Below are positions 34,191-46,909 of a stretch of 64,000 bases of DNA, in pieces. The notes under the pieces were generated by a model, which saw nothing but the letters and a program-made list of their open reading frames with translations, had not been told where the DNA came from and ran no database searches. The number at the start of each line of letters is the position of its first letter. Position 1 is the stretch's first letter. The translations under genes and the position numbers were made by a program. Source of the DNA: Aphidius gifuensis (taxonomy: Eukaryota; Arthropoda; Insecta; Hymenoptera; Braconidae); assembly GCF_014905175.1 (NCBI RefSeq), contig NC_057791.1:8256492-8320491 (forward strand), read 5' to 3'.

Positions 34191-34806
34191 AAAAAATTTT
34201 TTTTTTTTTCTTGTTTTTGTCTTTTTGAGCTAAAATTTAAAAACTCCGCTCAATTGAAAAAACAGCACCACTTAAATTGAATAAATTTTTTCTAAACATG
34301 ATTTCTTATCCAAATGAATATACAAATCACTGAAATAAAGAAAAACTTCTTGGAAAGAAGTGAAAATTAACTAACTTGACCTCTCACTACTTTCAGAATA
34401 AATGTGATTCTTTGCAGAACATAAGTATTTAAAGATGAGAAAAAAAAACTATTATAGAAAGTACATAATCTAAAAAAGAAACAAAAAAACTCCGCTATTT
34501 TGAAATTAAAAAAATTTTTTTTTTTTTCTTGTTTTTGTCTTTTTGAGCTAAAATTTAAAAACTCCGCTCAATTGAAAAAACAGCACCACTTAAATTGAAT
34601 AAATTTTTTCTAAACATGATTTCTTATCCAAATGAATATACAAATCACTGAAATAAAGAAAAACTTCTTGGAAAGAAGTGAAAATTAACTAACTTGACCT
34701 CTCACTACTTTCAGAATAAATGTGATTCTTTGCAGAACATAAGTATTTAAAGATGAGAAAAAAAAACTATTATAGAAAGTACATAATCTAAAAAAAAAGA
34801 AACAAA
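34171..34806. repeat. Recent tandem duplication, 318-bp period
   Basis: ACTCCGCTATTTTGAAATT starts at 34171 and 34489. The units are almost identical, differing mainly in A-run length near 34790. The high identity points to a recent duplication or an assembly artefact. Confidence 0.85.
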
Positions 34807-34849
34807 AAATGTGGCGCAAATTATAAACAATACAGTTTAGTGAGTATAA

Positions 34850-36660
34850 ATTCAGAACCTGAAAATTTTCCCTAAATTCAAGAAAAAAAATTTTTAAATT
34901 AAAAATTTTGATTTTGGATTGTAAAAGTAAAAAAGATATATAATGTAATACTTAATATTAATAAAATCCAAGAATAATACACTGAAAACTCACCTGAATA
35001 ACGTGAAAAAAAAATTATTAGTATAAATATTAAATTTTTTTGATAGTGAATAAATAAAGTATTTCATAAAGACAGATTTTTCTTGAAGCTTGAATAATAA
35101 ACAATGATTCTCAGTGAAATAATACTAGAACTATGGAAGACAAAAATTAGTAATATTACAATTTTTCTTAAATTCAAGGGAAAAATTTTTGAGAAGAAAA
35201 ATTTTCATTTTTAAGTAACAGAATGGAAAAAAATGTTTGTTTCCATATTAAATCTTATTGAAATTAAAAGATTACACAATAATCAGTACTCAATTGAAAT
35301 TGAAAAAAAAAAAAATTTTATGAATGTTTATTATTTTTAGGAGAATGATGATAATATATCAGTGAAATTCATTTTTTTTGAAACAAAGGATATGAAAATA
35401 TAATTTGTAATGAAACGATTCCAAAAAAAAATTGATAAAAAGATTGGGTACCAAAAAAATTTTCCTAGATTCAAGGAAAAAATATTTTAGTATAGAAATT
35501 TTCACGCTTGATTGCAAAACTTAAAAATACATATAGTGTGAAGCTTGATTTTATTAAAATTCAGAAATAAAACAATATGCACTCGCTTATTGATGGTAGA
35601 AAAGGAATTATTTTTGGAAGTATTTACTTTTTTTTGGATAAGCGATGAAAAATTGTAGACAAATAATTTTAATTTTGATCAAAAGTGAAATAAAATGTAA
35701 TTCAGAATTAGATCTTACTGAACTACAAAAGGAATAATTGAGTAAAAAGAAAAATTTTCTAAATTCAAGGAAAAAGTTTTTTAGTAAAAAAGATTACATT
35801 TTCAATCGTGGGAATAAAAAAAATTTACGACGTAATACTCGATTTCAGAGATTAGATCCTGACTGATTATGAAATGCATATGAACGAAAAATTATTGGTA
35901 TGAATATTAAATTTTTTTATTACTAAATGATTGAAGTATAGAAAACAGACAGATTTTTCTCAAAGCTTCAATGATAACTAATGATTTGTAGCGAAAAAAT
36001 ACTAGAACTTTAAAAGATAAAAATTAGTAATATTACAATTTTCCTAAATTCAAGGGAAAAATTTTTGAGAAGAAAAATTTCCATTTTCAAGTAAAAGAAT
36101 GAAAAAATTGTATGTTTTCATATCAAATCTTATTGAAATTCAGAGATTACACAATAATCGCTACTCAATTAGAATTGAAAAAAAAAAAAAAATTATGAAT
36201 GTTTATTATTTTTGAGAGAATGATGATAATAAATGAGTGGAATACAATTTTTTTAAAACGAAGAAAATGAAAATATAATTTGTAATGAAACGATCCAAAA
36301 AAAGTTGGCGAAAAAATTGGTTATTAAAAGAATTTTCCTAGATTCCAGGAAAAAATCCATTGGTATGAAAATTTTTACGGTCGATTGTAAAACTCCGAAA
36401 TATGTATAGTGCGATGCTTGATTTTATTGAAGTTCATAAATAACACACTAGGTTCCCGCTTAATAAACGTAGAAAAGAAAGTTATTGATATAAATATTGA
36501 CTTTTTGAAAAACGGATATCGGTCTATTCGTGTAGGACATAGTTTTTTCAAAACAAAAAAACAGGGATTGGGTCGCACTTAGAAAATACTAGAACAAAAA
36601 AAAATGAAACTCTGCACTGGTTGAAATTTTCTAAATTCAAGGAATAACTCGATCAGTTGG
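34850..36660. repeat. Left repeat array, about 295-bp monomer, trimeric higher-order unit
   Basis: TTTCCTAAATTCAAGG-type blocks recur near 34867, 35165, 35460, 35757, 36043, 36341 and 36630. Markers such as TTATTGAAATT..GATTACACAATAATC (35262, 36130) and AATTTGTAATGAAACGAT (35402, 36274) repeat at about 870 bp, so three monomers make one higher-order unit. Confidence 0.75.
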
Positions 36661-36920
36661 AAAATATACATCACTAACGGTAGGAATTTGAAGTATTCAC
36701 GGTTTTATACTATGAGTCTACATGATGCGCTTGCAGCGCGTCTCTCTGCCTCTTGAAGTTTGGAAAAAAAAAGAGAAAAGACGGGAGTGCGTGAACCTAT
36801 TCTATTAAAATTCAATGTGTAAAAAATAATATTTTTGATCATCACTCGGCCATTATAAATGATTTTATTATTTATTTTCATCCAATTGTTAAAAATCAAA
36901 TTTTAAATTAATAATTGTAT
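36661..36920. other. Array edge with GC hairpin
   Basis: ATGATGCGCTTGCAGCGCGT at about 36723 is a short GC hairpin as in Helitron-like sequences. Nothing else is recognised. Confidence 0.3.
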
Positions 36921-37435
36921 ACCCAGATAAATAAATGTCCTGGAAAAAGGTCCCGATAAAGTTCCGCAAAAAGTCCCGGTGAAAGTCCCGCAAAATGACC
37001 TGCAAAATGTCCCAGAGAAAATACAAAATACAATTCGATATTTATTTAAACGATGATTTCAACATTTATTTAAACGAAAATTTTAATATTTATTTAAACA
37101 AAAATTTAAACAGTAAATTCAATATTTATTTAAACGATAAATTCAACATTTATTTAAACGAAAATTTCAACAAAAATTTGAACAATAAATTGAACGTTTT
37201 ATTTAAACAATGAATTTAATATTAATATAATATTGTTAGAATAAAGGTTCCATTAATCGTTTAAATTAATACTAAATCCATTGTTTAAATAAACGTTCAA
37301 TTTATCGTTTAAATAAATATTGAATTGTCTGTTGTATTTTCTCTAACAGAAAGTAACAGTGTTGCGAATTTTCAAATAGGTAACAAAACAATCATTATTA
37401 CTGACGGAAAGTCATGCTACCTGGGCTGATTCACC
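36921..37435. mobile_element. Word-repeat element with CCCAG ends
   Basis: Starts CCCAGATAAATAAATGTCC and ends near GCTACCTGGG at 37425. The interior repeats AAAGTCCCG and AACATTTATTTAAACGA words in both directions, and TACAAAATACAATTCG near 37025 is mirrored around 37330. The flanks (TA, CT) do not match, so the boundaries are provisional. Confidence 0.45.
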
Positions 37436-40435
37436 CTGCTACTATGACTACTTTGTGCTTTTTTTAGTTGTAAATAATAACATAAATAACTTCCTTTATT
37501 TTTTTTTGACATTAGAAAAGATTTGGTTTTTACCAATTTTTTCCTTGGATTTAGAAATTTGCACCTAATATTCAAGTTTTTCCTTGCATCAATCTAGTAG
37601 TAGTGTACTATCTATAATCTTTCATTTTTTATGCTCCAGAATAAAATTATTCTACTGGATCTTCCAAATAATTTACATGATAGAAATTAATTTTTTTATA
37701 ATTGATTTTTTCTTCATCTCGAATCAAAAAAGAAAAAGTGTGCCATTTTTTAATTTCAATGAACTAGAATATACAAACAATATTTTTTTGTTTTTCTATA
37801 ATTAGAAAAAAAAATTGTTTCTTCTTAAAAAATTTTTCCTTGGATTTAGGAGTTTTTTCCTTGCCTAAAGTTTTTTTTCCTATCAGCCCAGGTTTGACAA
37901 TACAAGACCCAATTGGTTAATACTTTTTTCTGAGAACATGCATATGTACTAAAGAATTTCAATTTTTGCTTTACGACCATAAATATTGTACAAAAAAATT
38001 TTTTTTATGATGTTGAATGAATGAATATAAAGTTTTATTTTTCTTAACGTAAGAAAATCAACCTTCAAAGAAAAAAATATTTTTCTTTTGAGTATTTGTT
38101 TTGTCTGTTCAAAATATCTTTAATATTGAGAATTTTAAACTTAGATTTAGGGTATCCAACTTCACATTGAGACTTTTTATAATAAAGTGCTGAATTTTTT
38201 TTTTTTTTAGGAAGCTTACAACCCAATTCAATAATAGAATTTTTTTCTTAGATTTGATGGAAAATTATGAATTTTTGACAATGCCGATTTCATACGATAG
38301 GTGGCGATTTTGTTTCACAACTTTTTACTAGCTAAAAGTCTAACTTAAATCTTCAAGTGCCACTGTATTTTTATGATTTTTATATATTAATCAGAGTTCG
38401 CTCATCAGCGACTCTACCCACTCAATTTTTGGACTTGCTTTGTCAGGCAACTTTAACCATGTTTTAAAGCACCTCAAATATGGGAATTTCAATAGTCGTT
38501 AACAATTTTAAAATCGTAATACAGTCAAGAAAATATACTTTCAAATATAGTGTCCCGGAGAATTACGGTTTTTTTTTTACTGATATTTTTTATTTGTTAA
38601 TCAAATATACCTTCAGCTGTGGGGAAGCGATAAAGTTTTTGATAAAAAAAAAATAATTATAAAAATAAAAATTTATTTCTACAATTCGAAAATAAGTTTC
38701 CTTGAATTTAGGGACGAGTTTCACGTAAATATGATCATTTCCATTTTACTTGAGAAAACGTTTTTTTAAATGAATTTTTGAAGATAAATTTCAGAAAGAT
38801 TTTTGACTAGGATTTAGGAATTATTTTTTACTCGGTAAGTATGAAATTCCTTGGATTTGGAAAAAAATACTACTTCAACGAGCGCATTTTATTTAGCTTC
38901 ATTTAAAATTTTTTCAAATGAAAATATTAATACTGTATGCTATATTCTTGCTTTTTATTTATGGAATCAAGTTTATCAATCTAAAGAAAAAAAAAATAAT
39001 TTATAATGTGCAAGATCCAGTCATCAATGGTAATTTTTATATAAATAATATTCTGAAATCTTTGATATAAAACAAAAAAAAATTTATTACGAAAAATAAA
39101 TATTTCCAAAACGCGTATTTTACTTGAATACGAATATGGAATTCCTTGGATTTAGGGAATATTTCTCATTTTTGAAAAACACATTATTAATGTCCAGGCA
39201 AAAAATTGTTGCAACGTTTATTTAATTTTTTTAAATACAGAATGAAAAACACCAGATTATAAATTTTAGTTTTTACTTATCAATTTTTTGTACCAACTTT
39301 ATTTTATTATCATTGGAAAATAAAGAAAAAATAACATTTCTGGAAATAATTTCACAATACGAAATGAGAAAAACCTTTTTACCATAAAATGTGTGTCAAT
39401 CTATTTGAAATAAATATTACTCCGGATAAAAAAATCTTTTCTGTATCTGTTTTTTTTTTGTTTCATTACTGAAATGAATTTTATCAATCTTTAGAAAAAA
39501 AAAATAATTTATAATGTGCAAGATCCATTCATCAATGGTAATTTTTATATAAATAATATTCTGAAATCTTTGATAAAAAACAAAAAAAACTTTATTACGA
39601 AAAATAAATATTTCCAAAACCCGTATTTTACTTGAATACAAATATGGATTTCCTTGGATTTAGGGAATATTTCTCAATTTTGAAAAACACATTTCTAATT
39701 TCCAGGCAAAAATTGTTTGAACGTTTATTATAATTCTTCGAGTTCAGAATGTAACACACAAGATTATAAGTTTGAATTTTTATTGATCAATTTTGTATAC
39801 TAAATTTATTTTATTATTATTGGAAAATAAAGGAAAAATAACATTACCGGGAATGATTTTTAAAAAAAAAACAAGGAAAACCTTTTCTCCATAAAAAGTG
39901 TTTGATTCTATTTAAAAAGAATATTTCTCCGGATAGAAAAATATTTTCTGTATCTGTTTTTTTTTTTTTTTATTTCTGAAATAAATTTTATCATTTTAAA
40001 AAAATAAAAATTTAATTTCAGCACAAAAGAATAATAGTTATGGGTAGTTTTCATGGAGAAGATAAGTGAATAGTCTGTTTTACAGAACGCAATTAACTAG
40101 ATTATAAAAATTTGAACTGTGGCAATAACCTTTTTTCGTTCGATTAAAGGGTAAAATTACTTGGATTTAGGTTTTAATTCTTATTTGCTAATGTTTTTCT
40201 TTTTTTCTTTCAAGTAGTCCTTCTTATGGGGCAGTACGAAAATTTTCAATAATCAGTCATTATAAACTGAAATTCAAGTTTTTTTTTGAATTTTAGAAAT
40301 TTTTTATTTATAATAAATACATCTGGGTTGAAATATAATATTTATTTTATACACAACAGGGCCTTGAACCTTTTTCGAATTTCCTAAAACGAAGTAATTT
40401 TTTTCTGAATCAAGGAAAAAATTTTTATCAGTGTA
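37436..40435. repeat. Right repeat array, opposite orientation to the left array
   Basis: Blocks like TTCCTTGGATTTAGGGAA (the inverse of the left-array word, allowing for changes) recur at about 37540, 37840, 38855, 39140, 39648 and 40158. A segment with GTGCAAGATCCA..CATCAATGG repeats at 39007 and 39515 (508-bp period). 37419-37876 is bounded by CCTGGGCTGA and ATCAGCCCAGG. No gene. Confidence 0.65.
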
Positions 40436-41694
40436 CTTGCATATGCATGTATACATATATATGTACAATATGAACTTTACTTCAGCTATCAAATGCAAGC
40501 ACAACCAATAAATACAAATAAAATACTTGTATATTAATATATACAACGGCATATATATAACAATAAATAAATAAATATATAAGTACTCGCATTTAAATTC
40601 ATCTATACTACAGAACGGTTACCGACCGATTACCATGGCGCTGCATGGCGCAATGTAGACTGACAGAAAATGGATTCCTGTCCAGATCCGTTACCGGATC
40701 TGACGTCTAAACTCAATTTTTTTGTATGCCCAACCCGCGCCTAAAGATGTTTACACATCAAAAAAATCGTCATCATCAACTTGTCTAATCAATGTACTTC
40801 AAAAATAAAATAAATTATTTATTTATTTTTTTTTTTTTATTCAAATATTCAATCAATTTATCGTTTATTAAACATTTTGTTGTTTGATATAAGTAGTTAA
40901 TTATCTTGTTTTAAACCATCGACCGTTTGTAACAAGAAGCTAGTGGCATATTTTTAGAAGTATTCTTCTTGAAGAAAACCATTCTATGGTTTGAAACAAG
41001 ACGCCATCTGCATAAAAAAAACAGAATTTGGTATGTGTCAAGAAGAAATATGGTTTACGTTTAGAAGTATTCTTCTTGAAGCAAACCATCTATGGTTTTT
41101 ATGGACATTGATTTATGGGATCAAGACCAAACGTCAGCATCTTCATTCAACTTTATCATATTTTGATTAAATTTCTAAAAATTATGGACGAAAGGGGACA
41201 AAATATTTGATGTATAATAAGGCACGGTAGTAGTAGTTAATCTCATCTCACACATATTCTCATTAAAACATAAATAATTCTTCCTCATACTTGACCCGAG
41301 ACACTACAGTGCCTCTGGATAGTTATATTAAACATATATCCTCGTAAAATGAAGAACTCCACTTGTTTTTCTTACTTAAAATCCTAGAACATTAACTAAT
41401 TAACAATAGCAGGTATAAAGAAACTTGTTTTCTAAGCCCAAAAATAAAGTTGTGAATCCAAAAAACTTAAAGTAATAACAATTACTAATAAATAATATTT
41501 ATTTGGATAAACGTTATGAATTCGATTATTTAATATTAATATTAAAAAAATATGTATTTGATTTGAGACATGCTCAATGTGAAAATAAAAATATATATAT
41601 AATATATATGCGTCGATAAAATTGCTGTTTTCCTCTCGGTCTAAGATTTAAGACGATGAAAAACGAGCTTTATTCACTAGAACTCACTTATGTC
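40436..41694. repeat. Spacer with TTCTTCTTGAAG word hairpin
   Basis: 40905-41110 repeats GAAGTATTCTTCTTGAAG and AACCATCTATGG words. CTAAAGATGTTTACACATCA at 40741 recurs inverted at about 52268-52295. Otherwise AT-rich. Confidence 0.5.
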
Positions 41695-43691
41695 CACTGA
41701 AAAAAATTTTTAGCTGCAGTCACGAGGCACCCGAGTGGAAAAATTTTCAGGATGCCCTATTTGACCTCAAACCCTGATCAGAAACGGATCAGGATTCCTT
41801 ATTCAGGGAATCTGACTCATTCCTGACCCGAACCTGGTCAGGACACCTTACGATTTCCTTAAGTCAGGTAACCTTATCCAATCCTGTTCAGGAAAAGAAC
41901 AGGAAACCTTAACGTATCCTGAATAAGGTTTCCTGAACAGATTCTGACCAGGATATTATCAAGAAAAATTTATCAAATAAATTAATTTTTTTCATTCAGT
42001 TTTCCTGTTCAGGAAAGGAACAGGAAACCTGAACGTATCCTGAATAAGGTTTCCTGAACAGATTCTGACCAGGATACTATCAGGAAAAATTTATCAAATA
42101 AATTAATTTTTTTTATTCAGTTTTCCTGTTCAGGAAAGGAACAGGAAACCTGAACGTTACCTGAATAAGGTTTCTTGAACAGATTCTGACCAGGATACTA
42201 TCAGAAAAAATTTATCAAATAAATTAATTTTTTTTTATTCAGTTTTCCTGTTCAGGAAAGGAACAGGAAACCTGATCGTTACCTGAATAAGGTTTCCTGA
42301 ACAGATTCTGACCAGAATATTATCAGGAAAAATATTTATTTATTATTATAATTTTAATTCTAAAACAAAATGACAAGGGACAATTTAACAAATTGTTATA
42401 TTTTATTTTTATGTTAAATTAACGTCGCAAATTCTAATTTAAGTTTTTTTTAGCTGATGTAATTTATGAAAGCAAAAAATCACATCAGATCATCGATAGA
42501 CGGCATGGCCGCGCGTGTTAAGGCCCGTAGTTGTAATCTGAAAGTTCCGAGTTCGCGTCCCGCTAGTGGTTAGGTAATTTAAGTTATGTTAGGTATGTAA
42601 AATCTTATCATTCAACCTGTTTTATCATTAACATTGCTATAGTAAATTAGTTAGCCGATTTACAAAACATCAAATAATAAAAATTAATTTTTTTTTAGAA
42701 TTACTTGATCCGTTTCAGATCAGGAATCCTGTTCCATTCCTGATAAGGTATCCTGGTCAGGTTTCCTGATCCGATTCTGATCAGAATCCTAAAAAAAAGC
42801 GTTACATTCTGATCCGTTCCTGAACAGGATTCCTGGTTATATTCTTGTCAGGAATCCTGATCCATTCCTGTTCAGGTATCCTGGCTCTAACCCTACAATC
42901 TGGCCAGGTTTCCTGATCCGGTTCTGATCAGAATCCTAAAAAAGAGCGTTACAATCTGATCCGTTCCTGAACAGGATTCCTGATCCGGTTCTGATTTGAA
43001 ATCAGGTTCCCTGATCCGGTTCTGATCAGAACCTTAACTAAATTTCCACTCGGGCATTGGATAGTTAAAAAAGGATAGTTAATACAAGAAAATAGATAGT
43101 TGATTTAATAATCAGGCCCGCTATATTAAAAAGACAATCGATTAGTTATTCCAGCCGGCTGGATAGGAAGCGTGGCTAACCAGCTCGTCAGGTTCGACAT
43201 AATTTTTATGTCAACAGCTGTTGTGTTCATAACCTCTCTTTATTAATTGATGCACCAAATTATTATTAACAATGACTGAAATAATCCATATAGTTATTAA
43301 AAATTTAGCATAAGATTTTGTATTCAAGTTGGCGTTTATTTGGTGCATCAAATTTATTATAAATTTAATCAAATAATAATTTCAAAAATTAGTGAATGTA
43401 CATTAATATGTTGTTTTCACTTCGTATGTGTATATACTTATAGTTATGCATATACGCAATCCTAAATAGCTACTATAGCGATACTAGCTTGTCAGGCCTT
43501 GGATAGCTACCACAGCTATCCAAAGTATAGCTAATGTAACAAGTAGGCGCGCTCTTTTCAAAAGAATAGTAACCTCTCAAACTTGGATTGCCAAAATAAC
43601 AATCCTCTGCTAACTGTCCAAAGATTAGTTAGCCGTGGATAGAAGGGACAGCTATCTAGCTCGTTGCTGCAGCTAAAAATTTTTTACAGTG
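41695..43691. mobile_element. Outer element with CACTGAAAAA ends, containing CCC-3 copy 2
   Basis: Left end CACTGAAAAAAATTTTTAGC with CTGCAG just inside, and right end GCTAAAAATTTTTTACAGTG with CTGCAG, are inverted. Apart from the inserted CCC-3 (41730-43054) the interior (43060-43680) repeats GGATAGTTA and GGATAGCTACC words. The flanks are not a clean duplication. Confidence 0.6.
41730..43054. mobile_element. CCC-3 element, copy 2 (nested)
   Basis: Ends CCCGAGTGGAAAAATTTTC and AAATTTCCACTCGGG, flanked by CA (41728-41729 and 43055-43056). Opposite orientation to copy 1 and shorter because the minisatellite has about four units. tRNA-like cassette at 42500-42570 on the plus strand. Confidence 0.87.
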
Positions 43692-44574
43692 TGACGTTTG
43701 TAAAAAGGCGCAGCACTATGAATATTTAGATTTTCCATATATGAGTTATATACTTAAATATTCTCCATGAAACCCCTCGATTTTGACTTATCGTTTTATT
43801 TTTCTGCAATAACAAGAGAAAATATTTTGCTATCTAAATATTTTTGGAGACATTAAAAATTTTATGGTTAATGTCTGGTCGGGATAATTCAATTAGGCCA
43901 AGAGCATTTATATTTTTTCACGTGTGATAGCTGTGAATTGTCTGAATCCCATAGATGAATATGTCATTCGAAAAATATTTGTTATTATGATAATCGAAAG
44001 TACGCACCCGCCGACTTATCCATCCAATACGTTCCAAAACAATAATACGCGTACATCAGCTCAACGGGATAGTTTTAATCAAATTAAGTGGATCTACAGA
44101 GTATAAAGTTAGGATTACTCTAGGGTACATCCACTGCCACATATGACTCCTCGAATGTCAACCACCCCAATGACCAACGAGGAGCGATTATTTTTTCATA
44201 TCTCTTTGCTTTTACCCCGTGCCTACATATACTATTCAGGATCGCATGGTGAAATTTTGAGTGAAAATTGCATTCGAACTTGGGTAAAAAATAGCGTGCT
44301 TCAGTAACATTCAGCGTAGCTTCGTGAATCACCATCAAGTGTCAAAATTTTTACTGGAGCACATAAGTAAAAACTGCTGTCGTATGGGCTTACTGAGACA
44401 ATATGGACGACCAATACAGTTTATCGTTTTGCTTACGCAAATTTCTGCAGCCCATCTCACCGAAGATAGACGGAGAGAAATTTTGAGTAAATATTACTGA
44501 AGCGTAGTAAGAAAATTTATTGGTGACGACATTTCTTGGACCTATTCCTATATATATATATATATACTAAACTA
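43692..44574. other. Spacer with a unique, less AT-rich island
   Basis: 44100-44480 has a near-average base composition and no repeat partner in the window. Minus strand 44338-44120 is open for 72 codons, but there is no family I recognise and no splice context. It could be conserved non-coding DNA or a relic. (TA)n at 44550-44566. Confidence 0.35.
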
Positions 44575-44957
44575 CACGGAGAGAAATCTGCAGGCTCTCT
44601 GAGCTAGCATATATTACCGTAGGGGTATCGTAAAAATCATAGCCGACATCATTAACGCGAGTAATTCCCACTTATTATAATGATTATTATTATATTTCAT
44701 CTAAATTTTTCACTGTTGTCTACCGGAATTTTTGGAAGTCTTGAGTTAATGGTATACTTTACGCCAGAAATTACTGTAGTGTACAGCAGGTTTTCCCGCC
44801 AGATGACACGAATATTTATTGGAAATCAAGTGTGCTCTTCTAAAAAAGTTTATTGTTTTTATTTTATTCATGAATCTAAATAAAAATACGGTGAAGCACA
44901 TGAAAATTCTAGTCGATCCTGGTGGCCTCCCCACGCAACTTCTCAATTTCCAGTAGA
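44575..44957. mobile_element. TA-1 element, copy 3, truncated
   Basis: Starts CACGGAGAGAAATCTGCA after TA (44573-44574). It matches copy 2 up to TTTCCAGTAGA, where CCC-4 begins. A stretch present in copy 2 (about 22452-22598) is missing here. Confidence 0.8.
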
Positions 44958-45952
44958 CCCGTGAAGGAGAAAACAACATGGCCAAGCGTTGGGCCAAGCC
45001 TGGCAAAATGTTGCCAAGTCTTGGCTACCACTCTTGGTCAGTGCTTGCACCAGGCTTGGGGATTGACACCTATTTAAGCTTGGCTACCAATACTCGGCCA
45101 AGCATTGGCTGCCAATACTTGGTTTAAACAATTTAATTTTTTTATATATACAATTAATAATTTATTTGACTAAAAAAACTACACCATAAATATTTGACAT
45201 CACCAGGACTTGAACACGGTAGCTTCTAGTTGATACTCCAGAGCCTTACTTACTTAACCATAGCAGCAATAATTAGAGATGAGGAAAATTTGTTCTACTT
45301 GAATTTACATTAAAATCATGGCAATCTAAGAATCAACCGACACTCTGCCGATATATAAATTTTTAACCCCGGAATATATTTTAATAATTTATAAAAAAAA
45401 AATTTTTTTTCTTGAAATTTACAATATATAATTGAATAAAAAATTTTCAATATTAAATACATAACAGCGGCTCTTAATATATATTCACATATGTCGAAAG
45501 AATAAAAAATAATCAATTTTGGTGACCCAAAGAACAATCGACACTCGGCCGACAAATGGCAAGTCAAGTTCACCAATCTTTAATGTGCCAAATCTTGGCT
45601 TAATTGTATATTCCCAGTCTTGGCCCCCCAATAATTAACCAAGAGTTGGCCGATGAACGGTCGATTAATGGCTGGCCAGCCCTTAATGAGCCAAGCCTTG
45701 GCTTAATCATCTGTTTCGAGTCTTGGCCACCCAATAATTTACCAAGACTCGGCCGATAAATGGCTTGATAAGAGCTATTCTTAAACCAATGGTCGGCCAA
45801 GCATTGGAATACAAGCCTTGGTAAGCAAATAACCAGCCATGAGTCAGCCAAGCCTTGGCCCATGGATGGCGCACGATTGGCTGCCAAGCATTAGCTGCCA
45901 TTATTGGGACAAGACTTGGCCGTGTTGTGTGTCTTGGCAATTCCTACCCGGG
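44958..45952. mobile_element. CCC-4 element
   Basis: Starts CCCGTGAAGGAGAAAACAAC and ends GTCTTGGCAATTCCTACCCGGG. The inside is built of CTTGGCC, GGCCAAGC and TTGGCTGCCAA words, akin to CCC-2 but a different sequence. A tRNA-like cassette lies at 45190-45265 on the minus strand (TGGTTAAGTAAGTAAGGC, GTGTTCAAGTCCTGG). Flanks GA and CT differ, so the junction has been rearranged. Confidence 0.72.
45190..45265 (-). other. tRNA-like cassette of CCC-4
   Basis: Minus strand: CTGCTATGGTTAAGTAAG followed by CCGTGTTCAAGTCCTGG, an A/B-box-like arrangement. A similar TGTGGTTAAGTAAGTTAG start is found at 51024 in another cassette. Confidence 0.45.
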
Positions 45953-46157
45953 CTATTCATTGGGCCGTTTTTTCGATTTTTCGGCAAGCCATAACTTTTG
46001 TTATAAAAAAGGTAAAGATTTTGTATTAGGCTCATATTATGAGCCTCGAAAGACTCTAGAGGCGGCGTTGATGGTTTTTTTTTCTATTAAGAACGGTTTT
46101 CGAGAAAAAAAATTAAAGATCGGAATTTTCTTTAAATTGTGAAGTTTTTTTCACGTT
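45953..46157. repeat. Fragment of the CGAAAAC/ATTAGGCTCA repeat
   Basis: TTTTGTATTAGGCTCATATT and GGTTTTCGAGAAAAAAAATTA link it to the tandem repeats at 58385-60245. One partial unit only. Confidence 0.5.
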
Positions 46158-46319
46158 GACGTTGGCCAAGACAAGACTGCCAATCTTGGCAACACAATAA
46201 TGGACCGATCGTTTGCCAAGTATATCCCATTAATGGCCCTTGCTTGGCTACCAATCATGGGCTGCCGTTTATTGGCCAGTGTATGACCGTGTTTCCATGC
46301 TTGGCGATTCCTACACGGG
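46158..46319. mobile_element. CCC-2 end fragment, copy 4
   Basis: Matches the first 160 bases of copy 3 in reverse and ends GGCGATTCCTACACGGG, followed by TT. It is the partner in the duplicated composite with TA-3. Confidence 0.8.
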
Positions 46320-46343
46320 TTATGTGTTTCACGAAAATTATTA

Positions 46344-46909
46344 CACTCAGAGAAGGATAAGTTAACAGTTAACATACCAATATGTTTACATTAAACATAC
46401 AAAAGTTTAATGTTAAGATATATATATTAACGATAAACATACATATCTTAACTGTTAACATACGTATGTTTATAGTTAACATACGTATGTTTATAGTTAA
46501 CATACGTATCTTTACGTGGCCAAATATTCTGATGCGCCAGTCTACTTCTTGTAATCTTTTTTTTTTGACATTTTATTGTGATACTATTCTAATTGTAATA
46601 TAATATAATATGTACTCGTGTTATCATAAATTTATTTAAATTTAGTTTTTTTGTAAATTCATTCTTAATTTTACATTCAATTTTCATATTTACATACGTA
46701 AATGTCTTCAACTATCAGCCTAACCTTCAAATTGTGTCAATTACAGATATCTTAATAGTTAACATACGCATATTAACTATTAAGATACGTATGTTTAATG
46801 TTAATATATATATCTTTGATGTAAACTTATCAGCCACCACCCATTTTAACATGGCATATGTTAACATTAAACAGGATATGTTAACTGTTAACATATCCTT
46901 CTCTGTGTG
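46344..46909. mobile_element. TA-3 element, copy 2
   Basis: Starts CACTCAGAGAAGGATAAG after TA (46342-46343) and ends CATATCCTTCTCTGTGTG, but the base pair after the end is CA, not TA. It is the inverse of copy 1, with one extra 21-bp ACATACGTATGTTTATAGTT unit. Confidence 0.82.

Noticed and set aside
36375..36578. Short lysine/phenylalanine-rich open frames across 34-41 kb
   Set aside because: Typical by-products of AT-rich tandem arrays with no start or splice context.
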